Shown here: one piece after another, positions 28,588 to 37,144 of the stretch
How the letters are laid out: each line of letters starts with the position of its first letter
How positions within the stretch are numbered: the first letter of the stretch is position 1
Assembly: GCA_900317405.1 (NCBI GenBank)
Contig: ONGP01000019.1
Location: 1-54,617 of the forward strand
Reading direction: 5' to 3'
From: an uncultured Prevotella sp.
GTDB taxonomy: Bacteria; Bacteroidota; Bacteroidia; Bacteroidales; Bacteroidaceae
Length of the DNA: 54,617 nucleotides
Notes under the pieces: generated by a model
Databases searched by the model: none
The model's input: only the letters and a program-made list of their open reading frames with translations
Told to the model about the DNA's origin: nothing
Made by a program: the position numbers and the translations under genes

Positions 28588-30159
28588 TTACTTGCGGGCG
28601 CCTTCTGTCTCGGCACGCTTGGCGCGATAGTAGCGATCTACAAAGTCCACCTGTTCACGGTTTGGTCGCATTATGAGCGATGCACCGTTAGAGAACTGCA
28701 TGGTGGTAGGCTTCTGATCGTCGAACGATGGCCAGTAAGGCAGACCCTTGCCGTTAGGATTGCATGTCTTGGCAAAGTTTACCCAGTACTGCTGGATAAT
28801 CTCGGCTACAGCGGCCTCAGTGGGGTACTTCTGTGGCTGATCCAGGAACATACCGTTCAGATACATTATATCATCGGCATGGGCCACACCCTTGCGACGA
28901 GGATCGCGCGAGAAACTCATCTCTGATGGCTGAGCCAGATAGGCTGCATAGGCAGGACTCTTGCCGGTCTTGGCCTGCAGACTAACCCAAGCGTAAGATG
29001 GCCATGCAAATCCCATATCGCGGAATGCATCGCCGAATCCGTGCCAAGCCTCATCGTCGGTGCTGCCAGGATAGTACTTAAGTGCCTCGCTGGCCCAATC
29101 GCCAAATATTCCATCGACGGTCTTCTTGTAGTCTTCGGCCTTGATATTGCCCGGGGCAAAGAGTGCACCCTCGTCGCTGTTGGTCATCACGATCACGGGC
29201 ACATCGTTATACTCGCCACGCTCGTACAAGCGATACTGGTCGTCGCAAATCACGTATCCGTCCACACATGGCCAGAAGCCAGCAAAACCTACGTTGCCAT
29301 CGCACAGCTGCATGGCGTCCATCTTGCGCAGCTGCTTCAGATTCTTTTTCTTCAGATGCTTCTGAAATGCCAGGCCTTGACTCTCGGCACCCTTCTGCGA
29401 TGCGTCGAGCCCCAGCGAACGGGGCTTGTCGCTCCATGGAGCAAACGATCCGCCACTATGGCTGATGCAGGCACGGAACAAGCCCTTGGCCAGTGGCGAT
29501 GCACACAGAATGCTACAGCTGATGGCACCAGCACTCTCGCCGAAGATGGTAACCTTAGATGGGTCGCCACCAAACTGGGCGATGTTGCGCTGAACCCACT
29601 GCAGAGCGAATATCTGGTCTAGTATACCGTAGTTGCCCGAGTGTCCGTCCTTGCTCTCCTTGGTAAGTTCGGGGTGAGCCATAAAGCCCAGAGCACCAGT
29701 GCGATACTCTATGCTAACTATTACTACACCACGCTGAGCCAAGCGCTTCCACAGGTCGCCGCCATACCACTCGGTCTGAAATCCACCACCGTGTATCCAT
29801 ACCATCACGGGCAGTTTGTCGTTGATGCTCTTAGCTGGTGTGGCTATGCCCAGATACAGGCAGTCCTCGCTCATCTGGTCGGCCGTGCGACCAGGACGTG
29901 TGGGCTGTGGGGGCAGTGGTCCGAACTCGTCGCACACACGTACACCCTCCCAAGCCTTAGCTGGTTGAGGGTCGCGCCATCGCAGATCGCCCACTGGAGG
30001 TGCAGCGTATGGTATGGCCTTATACACAGCCAATCCTTCGTCCACTACGCCTTGAACGTCGCCTGTTTCTACGTGGGTTTTCAGAATCTGCGCCTGAGCG
30101 CTTACTGAGGCCGCAAACACCAGTGCGGCCAGAATCAATGTCTTGATAATTGGTTTCAT
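28588..30159 (-). CDS. Type B carboxylesterase family protein (exported)
   Basis: The 523-aa alpha/beta-hydrolase has a signal peptide (MKPIIKTLILAALVFAASVSAQA). The oxyanion hole is WIHGGGFQ. The nucleophile is Ser209 in FGESAGA. The acid Glu is probably in TNSDEGALF and the catalytic His in GVAHADDI. The N-terminal EDCLYLGIATPA block is also typical. It hydrolyses carboxylic esters, possibly acetylated or feruloylated plant glycans, but the substrate is inferred. It lies 10 bp downstream of the FAD/Fe-S protein gene on the same strand and may be co-transcribed. Confidence 0.9.
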   Translation of the reverse strand: MKPIIKTLILAALVFAASVSAQAQILKTHVETGDVQGVVDEGLAVYKAIPYAAPPVGDLRWRDPQPAKAWEGVRVCDEFGPLPPQPTRPGRTADQMSEDCLYLGIATPAKSINDKLPVMVWIHGGGFQTEWYGGDLWKRLAQRGVVIVSIEYRTGALGFMAHPELTKESKDGHSGNYGILDQIFALQWVQRNIAQFGGDPSKVTIFGESAGAISCSILCASPLAKGLFRACISHSGGSFAPWSDKPRSLGLDASQKGAESQGLAFQKHLKKKNLKQLRKMDAMQLCDGNVGFAGFWPCVDGYVICDDQYRLYERGEYNDVPVIVMTNSDEGALFAPGNIKAEDYKKTVDGIFGDWASEALKYYPGSTDDEAWHGFGDAFRDMGFAWPSYAWVSLQAKTGKSPAYAAYLAQPSEMSFSRDPRRKGVAHADDIMYLNGMFLDQPQKYPTEAAVAEIIQQYWVNFAKTCNPNGKGLPYWPSFDDQKPTTMQFSNGASLIMRPNREQVDFVDRYYRAKRAETEGARK

Positions 30160-30169
30160 AAATAATGGT

Positions 30170-33100
30170 TTATTGTTTTTTAGGGGTTGTACATTCGTTT
30201 ACCAGGTATACGATACTCATGTATGGTATGCCCGAATTTGTCTCGAGTCCGATTTCGCAGGTACGACTGTTACTGTAGCCCACCTCTATGCCGTTGGCCT
30301 CTATCTGTGGACGAAGCTTTCGCAGTCCATAGCTGTTCAGTTCGGGGAATGTGAATCCTCTGTCGCCGGCAAATCCGCAACAGCCCACGCCCTCGGGCAG
30401 GAACACATTCTTTGAGCACAGCTTGGCCAACTCTATCATATCCTTGTCTACACCCATCTGTCGTGTAGAACACGTAAGGTGCAGGGCTATGTGGCGATCG
30501 ATAGGATGGAAATCCAGTCGTGGCACCAAGAACTTCATTATAAACTCTGCTGGCTCATACAAATCCATTCTGTGCATCACCTTTTTCATACGGTGCAGAC
30601 ATGGGCTCTGGGCGCACAGCACGGGATACTTGCCCTCCTCGCTGGCCTTCCACAGAGCTGCCTCCAGTTCGGCACTCTTGCGGTCGGCTATGTCGAGCAT
30701 ACCTTTACTCTCCCAAATCTGTCCGCAACACATTCGCTCCATGCCCTCTGGGAATATTACCTCGTAGCCAGCCTTGGCCATCAGTTGGATTACCTCGTCC
30801 ACCAGGTCGTGTATCTTTCCGCCATGCTTTGATTGTCCCATGGTCTGGTTGATACAGCTGGGGAAATATACCACCTTTAGCTCGGAGTGCTGCTCCTCCT
30901 TGTGCGGAATGCTCTTCTCGATGATGAATTGTGTGAGATCACTCTTCTTGGGTTGGCGATGCTTCTTAGGCATAGCGGTGGTCCATAGCGGCATACCCAT
31001 CTTGTTCATACCTCGACAGATGCTCGTCATCAGCGATGGGCCCAGGGTGATGTGTGCGGCATGAGCCACATCCAGCACCACTCGCAGTCCACTCTTGATG
31101 CCCGCCATATGGTTGGCGGCAAACTCGCCAAGCTTATATCCAGTAGGACTCTCGTTCATGTCCATCTGACGTATCAGATGGGTCAGCTCGCCCGTGTTAA
31201 TCTTCATCGGGCACGATGTAGAGCATAGTCCGTCCGTGGCGCAAGTCTGGTCGCCATAGTACTTGTATTGTTTCTTCAGCGTGGCTAGTCGCTGTGGGTC
31301 GGCACCGGTCTTGGTCAGGTAGCGTATCTCACGCTGAACGGCGATACGCATACGGCTGCTAAGTGTGAGTCCGCACGACATACAGTTAACCTCGCAGAAT
31401 CCGCACTCTATACACTTGTTGGCACGCTTCACCTGTTCGATGGTCTCATGGGCTGTCGAAAGCGTTGGGTCCATCAGATAGTGACCGCCATCAGGCACAC
31501 TGTCGAAGTCGAAATCCAATACAGGCAGTGGCTTCAGGCACTTGATGAAGCAGTCGGGATCGTCGTTGAATATCACGCCCTTGTTCAGCAAGCCCTCGGG
31601 GTCGAAAATCTTCTTCAGCTCGCACATTATCTCGTAGGCCTTATCGCCCCACTCGTACTTAACGAATGGCGCCATGTTGCGACCTGTGCCGTGCTCGGCC
31701 TTCAGGCTTCCATCGTAGCCCTCAACCACCAGCTTAGCCACATCGCGCATCATCTCGGCATAGCGTGCCACCTCGTGCTCGTCGGCAAAGCTCTGGTTCA
31801 GTATGAAGTGGTAGTTGCCCTCGAATGCGTGACCGTATATACAAGCGTCGTCGTAGCCATGGTCGGCTATCAGCTTCTGCAGCTTCACCGTGGCCTCAGG
31901 CAGACTTTCTATCGGGAATGCCACATCCTCGATAAGACACGATGTACCCACAGGACGCGTACCTCCTACCGATGGGAATATGCCGCTTCGGATGGCCCAG
32001 TACTTGCCATACACGGCAGGATCCTCGGTAAACTCGGCTGGGATATACAGGCGGAACTGGCCCAGGCACTCCTTTATCTTCTCTATCTTCTCCAACAGTT
32101 GCTCGTGGGTTATGCCCTTGGTCTCAGTGAGTATCGCTGTCAGGTTGTGATAGTCGCCGGGCTCCACACCTTCTATCTTGCCTGCATCCACGTCCTGCTT
32201 GTACTGCAGATATACAGGGTCGTCTACCGACGAAAGCGACTTGTAGTCGAGCATCTCGGCACTCTTCACCACCAGATTCTCGGCGCTGTAGTCCAGGTCT
32301 TCCTCGCCAGCCTTCATCTTCTTCATGGCCACCACAGCCTCGCAACTCTCCTTCATGGTCATGAAGTAAACCATCGCCGAGGCCTTGTACGGATAGTCCT
32401 TCAGCGTCTTCATTGTTACCTCCGAGAGGAATGCCAGCGTGCCCTCGCTGCCTACCATCGAGTGGGCGATGATGTCAAACGGATCGTCGTAGGCCACCAG
32501 TGGGCGAAGGTTCAGTCCCGTAACGTTCTTGATAGAGTATTTCTTTGCGATACGTGCGGCCAACTCCTCGTCGGCACGCACCTTGTCGCGCAGCATCTCT
32601 ATGTGCTGTATAAATGCCGGGTGAGTCTTGCGGAACTCCTCGCGACTCTGCTCGTCGCCAGTGTCCAGAATGGTTCCGTCAGTAAGTATGATACGGGCCG
32701 ATATGAGCATGCGGTCGCTGTTGGCATGCACACCGCAGTTCATGCCCGATGCATTGTTCACCACGATACCACCCACCATGGCCGAACCTATCGATGCAGG
32801 ATCGGGCGGGAACACACGGCCGTAGGGCTTCAGTATCTGATTTACACGGCCACCCACTATGCCTGGCTGCAATCGGATAGTCTCCTGATTCTGGCCCAGT
32901 TCGTATTTCTCCCAGTGCTTGCCAGCCACTATCAGCACAGAGTCGGTACAACTCTGTCCGCTAAGCGATGTGCCCGCTGCACGGAATGTGTAGGGCAGTT
33001 TGAACTTGTCGCACAACTGCACTATCTTTGCTATCTCCTCCTCGCCATCGCTACGGACGACTACCTTAGGAATCTGGCGGTAAAAACTGGCATCGGTACC

Positions 33101-33184
33101 CCAACCCAGGGTGCGTAGCTCATCGGTATAGACACGCTCTGCTGGCAATATCTGCCGCAATTCTGAAAGAAATTGACTCATCAT
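30170..33184 (-). CDS. FAD-linked oxidase fused to Fe-S (CCG) subunit, D-lactate dehydrogenase-like
   Basis: The protein is about 1004 aa. Residues 30-260 are a PCMH-type FAD-binding domain (FRAAGTSLSGQS, then DPASIGSAMVGGIVVNNASGMNCG), followed by a FAD-oxidase C-terminal domain. Two ferredoxin-like clusters come next (CIECGFCEVNCMSC and CATDGLCSTSCP). Last are the CCG repeats (CCGQIWESKG, GCCGFAGDRGF). This GlcD-GlpC type fusion oxidises D-lactate or glycolate and passes electrons to the quinone pool. The L-lactate permease at 37145 supports lactate. The start is set at 33184 because the -7 box (33224-33231) covers the earlier ATG at 33226; 33181 is equally possible. Confidence 0.9.
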   Translation of the reverse strand: MMSQFLSELRQILPAERVYTDELRTLGWGTDASFYRQIPKVVVRSDGEEEIAKIVQLCDKFKLPYTFRAAGTSLSGQSCTDSVLIVAGKHWEKYELGQNQETIRLQPGIVGGRVNQILKPYGRVFPPDPASIGSAMVGGIVVNNASGMNCGVHANSDRMLISARIILTDGTILDTGDEQSREEFRKTHPAFIQHIEMLRDKVRADEELAARIAKKYSIKNVTGLNLRPLVAYDDPFDIIAHSMVGSEGTLAFLSEVTMKTLKDYPYKASAMVYFMTMKESCEAVVAMKKMKAGEEDLDYSAENLVVKSAEMLDYKSLSSVDDPVYLQYKQDVDAGKIEGVEPGDYHNLTAILTETKGITHEQLLEKIEKIKECLGQFRLYIPAEFTEDPAVYGKYWAIRSGIFPSVGGTRPVGTSCLIEDVAFPIESLPEATVKLQKLIADHGYDDACIYGHAFEGNYHFILNQSFADEHEVARYAEMMRDVAKLVVEGYDGSLKAEHGTGRNMAPFVKYEWGDKAYEIMCELKKIFDPEGLLNKGVIFNDDPDCFIKCLKPLPVLDFDFDSVPDGGHYLMDPTLSTAHETIEQVKRANKCIECGFCEVNCMSCGLTLSSRMRIAVQREIRYLTKTGADPQRLATLKKQYKYYGDQTCATDGLCSTSCPMKINTGELTHLIRQMDMNESPTGYKLGEFAANHMAGIKSGLRVVLDVAHAAHITLGPSLMTSICRGMNKMGMPLWTTAMPKKHRQPKKSDLTQFIIEKSIPHKEEQHSELKVVYFPSCINQTMGQSKHGGKIHDLVDEVIQLMAKAGYEVIFPEGMERMCCGQIWESKGMLDIADRKSAELEAALWKASEEGKYPVLCAQSPCLHRMKKVMHRMDLYEPAEFIMKFLVPRLDFHPIDRHIALHLTCSTRQMGVDKDMIELAKLCSKNVFLPEGVGCCGFAGDRGFTFPELNSYGLRKLRPQIEANGIEVGYSNSRTCEIGLETNSGIPYMSIVYLVNECTTPKKQ

Positions 33185-33223
33185 AGGGCGCTGGTTTTTA
33201 GTTATACTTATCGATTTTGCGAG

Positions 33224-33231
33224 CAAATATA
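33224..33231 (-). promoter_or_regulatory. -7 box of the FAD/Fe-S gene
   Basis: Plus-strand CAAATATA reads TATATTTG on minus. It overlaps the first in-frame ATG at 33226 and therefore favours initiation at 33184 or 33181. Confidence 0.6.
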
Positions 33232-33273
33232 CAAAAAAATCTGATATCCACGAACAATTTTAGAATTTTTTCG

Positions 33274-33281
33274 TATCTTTG
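33274..33281 (+). promoter_or_regulatory. -7 box of the 33306-37050 gene group
   Basis: TATCTTTG, 25 bp before the ATG at 33306. It is back-to-back with the divergent FAD/Fe-S promoter. Confidence 0.55.
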
Positions 33282-33305
33282 GCCCGATAAAAACCTATCG
33301 TGGTG

Positions 33306-33773
33306 ATGAACAATCGACTATTACCCATACTAACCATGTGGTTTTGCGCAATAGCATGCACAGCGCAAAGCTTCGATCTGAAGAAGCAGCACGACAGCCT
33401 GTACTACCTTAACGGCTGGCGACTGCCCTACCCCGTATATCAGTATCAGACGGGCGATGTGGATGGCGACGGACGCACCGATGCCATCGTGGGGGTAATC
33501 AAGTCTACCCGATTCTATCCCGAAAAGGCCCGACGCATCTTTATTTTCAAGGATGTTAACGGCAAGGCCCGACCACTGTGGCTGGGCTCTAAGCTGGGCG
33601 GAGTGCTCGAGGACTTCCGCTATGTGGATGGTCGCATACGTGCCATCGAGCGGGCCGGCGATGACCGATACGTGGTGGCCGACTACCGCTGGGGCGGGTT
33701 CGGCATGACCTTCGACCACTATATTATTAAAGGTGTAAATCATGAAACAGCAATAAAAACCTTTTGCCAATGA
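33306..33773 (+). CDS. Exported FG-GAP/VCBS-like small protein, unknown function
   Basis: The 155-aa protein has a signal sequence (MNNRLLPILTMWFCAIACTAQS). A central TGDVDGDGRTDAIVGVI is a Ca-binding-like DxDxDG loop typical of FG-GAP/VCBS repeats. Charged and aromatic beta-strands follow (FIFKDVNGKARPLWLGSKLGG). The ATG at 33306 is preferred over in-frame GTG codons at 33300 and 33303. The stop overlaps the DUF3160 start (ATGA), so the two are translationally coupled, and it probably works with the DUF3160/CapA pair in the envelope. Confidence 0.72.
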   Translation: MNNRLLPILTMWFCAIACTAQSFDLKKQHDSLYYLNGWRLPYPVYQYQTGDVDGDGRTDAIVGVIKSTRFYPEKARRIFIFKDVNGKARPLWLGSKLGGVLEDFRYVDGRIRAIERAGDDRYVVADYRWGGFGMTFDHYIIKGVNHETAIKTFCQ

Positions 33774-36064
33774 AAAGTAAATTAATCATGATGGCATGCA
33801 TGGCGGGCCTGATGGCAGCATGCAGCCAGAAACAGAATGTGGTAATGCCGGTATCTACTATCGATGCCGAGAAACTGGGCGACAGCATCGACTATGACAT
33901 GGATGTGAGTGGCCTTAACCTTAGCGACGTGCGACTGCTGCGCAATGCGCCTGCAGCACAGCGCGGCTATCCGTTCAAGGACTCTTATCTGCGAGGCATC
34001 TACTGCACCACCACCTGGTACGACTCACTGATGTGGGCACTCGACGAGAAGGTAGAGGCAGTGGTGGAATGCAAGGAGGACGAGGATTGGCGCGATGCCT
34101 ACATGCGCACCATCGACGAGAAGAAACTGATAACCTACACCGACCAGGAGCTGGCGTTTATGAAGCGACTCAAGGCTCGCGAGGAGGAACTGCAGAAGCA
34201 GAATTTCGAAGTTGCAGAAGGACTTCGGGTAAATATGGCTAATCTACTGAATCCCAAACAATTAAAGGAGTTTGATTCAACTCTTTGTCAAAAGCTTGGC
34301 GAGGAGGGATTTGCCATCGTGCCCAGCAGCCACAAGCAGATATTCCACGTCTACGAGCAGAACGACTACCACGCCTTCCCCAGCTTCGTAACCACCGACC
34401 TGTATCTGCAGCTCTACCACCTCTACATCGACTGCATGCTGCGCGAGGTCGAGGAGTATCAGTTGCTGCCACTCATGACCGAGTTCTCGCGCGACATGAA
34501 GGACGCCATGCTGGCATTCCTCCACAATGCGCCACGCGATAGCGAGGCCAACCGCATAGCCGGTCGAAACATCCAGTTCTTCGATGTGGCCCTGCATCTG
34601 TTTAACGGTCAGCCCGTGGCCGATGCAGCCTTGAACGGCACCGTGGTTCGCGAGATCAACAAATGTATGAATGCATCCAACTGTCCCAGCGAGATGTTGA
34701 TGGACTATATGGGCGACGTATCGTTCCCCTACAGCCTGTTCCGCGCCCGTGGCCACTACACCCGCAGCGACGCCCTGAAGCGCTACTTCCGTGGCATGAT
34801 GTGGCTACAGACAGCCCCTATGGGTCTGCGACACGAAACCGAAGTGAAGCAGGCCGTACAGATGGCATTCGCCATGAAGCTGTTTAAGAAGAATCGCCAG
34901 AAGTACGACAAGCTCAACGACCTTATCACCCTGCTCATGGGCAAGTCAGACGACCTGAGCTTGCTGCAGGTGATGGACGAGGTAGAGAAGACCGGCATGG
35001 GCATGGACGATTTGCTGAACGACGACAAGGCCATCAAGGCCCTTACCAAGCGACTGAACGATATCGGCGACAAGCTTACACGCATCCGCCCCAAGTTTGA
35101 GAAGACCAGCCACAACAAGATATGTGTGATGCCTCAGCGCTACCAGCCCGATGCCGAGGTGCTGCAGGAGATGGTGGATTACAAGAACTTCCCGCCCCAG
35201 CGCGCCACGCCTAAGGGTGTAGACGTGATGGCCGCCATGGGCGTAGCTGCCGCCGAGCAGATACTTAAGGAAGAGAAGACCAAGTGGCAACCCCTGCTGC
35301 CCACACTCGAAAAGATGAAGAAGCGCATGGGCGAGATAGATTGGCGCGAGACCGTATGCACCCAGTGGATGCAGACACTCACTGAGATGTGTGCTGCCAA
35401 TGCCGGTGCCGATGCCAAGACGGCCCCCTACTTCATGCAGAACCCCGAGTGGGGCAAGAAGGACCTGAATGCCGCTCTGGCATCGTGGGCCGAACTCAAG
35501 CACGACGCCATCCTCTACGCCAAGCAGCCTATGGGTGCCGAGTGTGGTGGTGGTCCTGAGTTGCCCGAGCCCGTAGTGAAGGGATATGTAGAGCCCAACG
35601 TTAAGTTCTGGAAGAAAGCCATCCAGCTGCTCGACAACACTGCCAAGCTGCTCAGAGACCAGGGCATGATGACCGAGAAGGTAGAGAGTGCCACCGAGCG
35701 AATGAAGGATGAGGTTACATTCCTGCTCCGCGCCAGCGAGAAGGAGTTGGCCGGCAAGGAACTGGCCGACGAGGAGTACGACCACATCAACTATATCGGC
35801 GCAACCTTCGAGAACATCTCGCTCGAACTGCTCCGCATGCCCGATCAGAATCTGTACAGTTGGACCGACGTAGAAGGTGCCGACAGCAAGGTGGCCATCG
35901 TGGCCGACGTTTACACAGCCAATGCCGACAACAACGACGCCAAGTCGATACTGTTCGAGGCTGTGGGCGATGCCTACACGTGGCGGCGTGCTCAGCTATC
36001 GCGAGTTTATCCAGCCCATCGACCAGCCCCGACTCACCGACGAGGAGTGGCAGGAGGAGCTTAA
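33770..36064 (+). CDS. DUF3160 lipoprotein, C-terminus frameshifted
   Basis: The 764 residues as encoded begin with a lipoprotein signal (MKSKLIMMACMAGLMAAC). The long helical DUF3160 body includes GFAIVPSSHKQIFHVYEQNDYHAFPSFVTTDLYLQLYHL and MGAECGGGPELPEPVVKGYVEPN. The DUF3160 function is unknown. Near 35975 the frame leaves the family pattern and reads 26 spurious residues (RRAQLSRVYPAHR and onward). The expected ending is in another frame at 35987-36170. It is probably extracytoplasmic. The ATG at 33770 is used, not the TTG at 33764. Confidence 0.82.
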   Translation: MKSKLIMMACMAGLMAACSQKQNVVMPVSTIDAEKLGDSIDYDMDVSGLNLSDVRLLRNAPAAQRGYPFKDSYLRGIYCTTTWYDSLMWALDEKVEAVVECKEDEDWRDAYMRTIDEKKLITYTDQELAFMKRLKAREEELQKQNFEVAEGLRVNMANLLNPKQLKEFDSTLCQKLGEEGFAIVPSSHKQIFHVYEQNDYHAFPSFVTTDLYLQLYHLYIDCMLREVEEYQLLPLMTEFSRDMKDAMLAFLHNAPRDSEANRIAGRNIQFFDVALHLFNGQPVADAALNGTVVREINKCMNASNCPSEMLMDYMGDVSFPYSLFRARGHYTRSDALKRYFRGMMWLQTAPMGLRHETEVKQAVQMAFAMKLFKKNRQKYDKLNDLITLLMGKSDDLSLLQVMDEVEKTGMGMDDLLNDDKAIKALTKRLNDIGDKLTRIRPKFEKTSHNKICVMPQRYQPDAEVLQEMVDYKNFPPQRATPKGVDVMAAMGVAAAEQILKEEKTKWQPLLPTLEKMKKRMGEIDWRETVCTQWMQTLTEMCAANAGADAKTAPYFMQNPEWGKKDLNAALASWAELKHDAILYAKQPMGAECGGGPELPEPVVKGYVEPNVKFWKKAIQLLDNTAKLLRDQGMMTEKVESATERMKDEVTFLLRASEKELAGKELADEEYDHINYIGATFENISLELLRMPDQNLYSWTDVEGADSKVAIVADVYTANADNNDAKSILFEAVGDAYTWRRAQLSRVYPAHRPAPTHRRGVAGGA

Positions 36065-36170
36065 GAAGAATGCCCGCAAGGGTGTGCCCGACTGGATGAA
36101 GAGCATCCTGGTGCCACTCAACAAGTTGCCAGAGGCCGATGAAGAGGTGTTCTACAGTTCTGGCTGCTAA
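35987..36170 (+). pseudogene. Displaced C-terminal end of the DUF3160 gene
   Basis: In the frame shifted by one from the DUF3160 gene the sequence reads RGGVLSYREFIQPIDQPRL and then TDEEWQEELKKNARKGVPDW, ending at a TAA at 36168. This is a plausible DUF3160 C-terminus (RGA/G-x-SYREF, then LTDEEW). It shows that a 3n+2 base deletion or a one-base insertion near 35975-35990 split the gene. Whether this is a real mutation or a sequencing or assembly error cannot be told here. Confidence 0.75.
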
Positions 36171-37050
36171 CATGATGTTTATATCTGCCCTCGCGGCAGA
36201 TATAAATATCGTTTTCACAGGCGACATCCTGCTCGATCGCGGGGTGCGCCGGGTTATCGAGCGCCGTGGAGTCGACCATCTGTTCTCGGGTGGCATCGAC
36301 TCCATATTCCGCTCAGCCCAGGTGGTTGTGGGCAATCTGGAGTGCCCTGCCACCAAAATCGTATCACCAGTACAGAAACTATTCATTTTCCGTGCCGAGC
36401 CCGAGTGGCTGGGGGCGCTGAAAGCCCACGGCATCACTCACCTTAACCTGGCCAACAATCACTCTATCGACCAAGGTCGCGAGGGACTGATGGACACACG
36501 TCGCAACATCATCGCTGCAGGCATCACCCCGATAGGTGCTGGCCAGAATATGGCCGAGGCCTCAGAGCCCGTGCTGCTGGCCTCAGAGCCGCGAAATGTG
36601 TGGCTGGTGCCATCGCTCCGTCTGGCTCTCGAAAACTACTCTTACTTAACCGACAGACCCTGCGTGAGCCAGGAGCCGATGGACTCGCTGCTCAATCGCG
36701 TGCACCGTCTGCGCAAGGCCGACTCTACGGCCGTTATCATCGTGTCGCTGCACTGGGGCGGCGAACACACGCTTAAGCCCATCAGCCGCCAGCGATGGGA
36801 CGCCCACCAGCTGATACGTGCCGGCGCCGATGCTCTTATCTGTCATCACACCCACACACTGCAAACCATCGAGGATTTCCTTGGCAAGAAGATATACTAC
36901 AGCATAGGCAATTTCATCTTCGATCCCACCCGACCGCTCAACAGCCAGGCCTGCATGGTGCGACTGAAAGTGACCGAAACCACGATAGAAACCGAGACCA
37001 TCCCCGTAGATATACGCAACTGCGTACCCACAATTGTAGACCATTTTTGA
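36139..37050 (+). CDS. CapA family (PGA_cap) metallophosphatase-like protein
   Basis: The 303-aa protein has a probable signal peptide (MKRCSTVLAANMMFISALAA). The CapA metallophosphoesterase-like fold follows: INIVFTGDILLDRG, GNLECPAT, HLNLANNHSIDQGREG, SLHWGGEH and CHHTHTLQTIEDF, ending IYYSIGNFIFDP. The motifs match the poly-gamma-glutamate capsule protein CapA, but most Bacteroidetes homologues have no proven substrate. The start at 36139 overlaps the displaced DUF3160 end. ATG 36172 is the alternative but would lose the signal peptide. It is last in the group starting at 33306. Confidence 0.87.
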   Translation: MKRCSTVLAANMMFISALAADINIVFTGDILLDRGVRRVIERRGVDHLFSGGIDSIFRSAQVVVGNLECPATKIVSPVQKLFIFRAEPEWLGALKAHGITHLNLANNHSIDQGREGLMDTRRNIIAAGITPIGAGQNMAEASEPVLLASEPRNVWLVPSLRLALENYSYLTDRPCVSQEPMDSLLNRVHRLRKADSTAVIIVSLHWGGEHTLKPISRQRWDAHQLIRAGADALICHHTHTLQTIEDFLGKKIYYSIGNFIFDPTRPLNSQACMVRLKVTETTIETETIPVDIRNCVPTIVDHF

Positions 37051-37092
37051 TTTTTTCACTAAAATTTTTGCATCATTATTGGATTTTTGTCG

Positions 37093-37100
37093 TATATTTG
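37093..37100 (+). promoter_or_regulatory. -7 box of the lactate permease gene
   Basis: TATATTTG, with a TTTG at 37067-37070 (22-bp spacer), 45 bp before the ATG. Confidence 0.55.
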
Positions 37101-37144
37101 TCGGCAGAACTTATATAAATATTCACTAACACTAAAAACCGCCT

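Noticed and set aside
31448-33118. Plus-strand frame of 556 codons opposite the FAD/Fe-S gene
   Set aside because: Antisense shadow of a strongly supported fused oxidoreductase; no start context or recognisable motif.
33764-33769. TTG start six bases upstream for the DUF3160 lipoprotein
   Set aside because: The ATG at 33770 forms the usual ATGA overlap with the previous stop and gives a standard lipoprotein signal.
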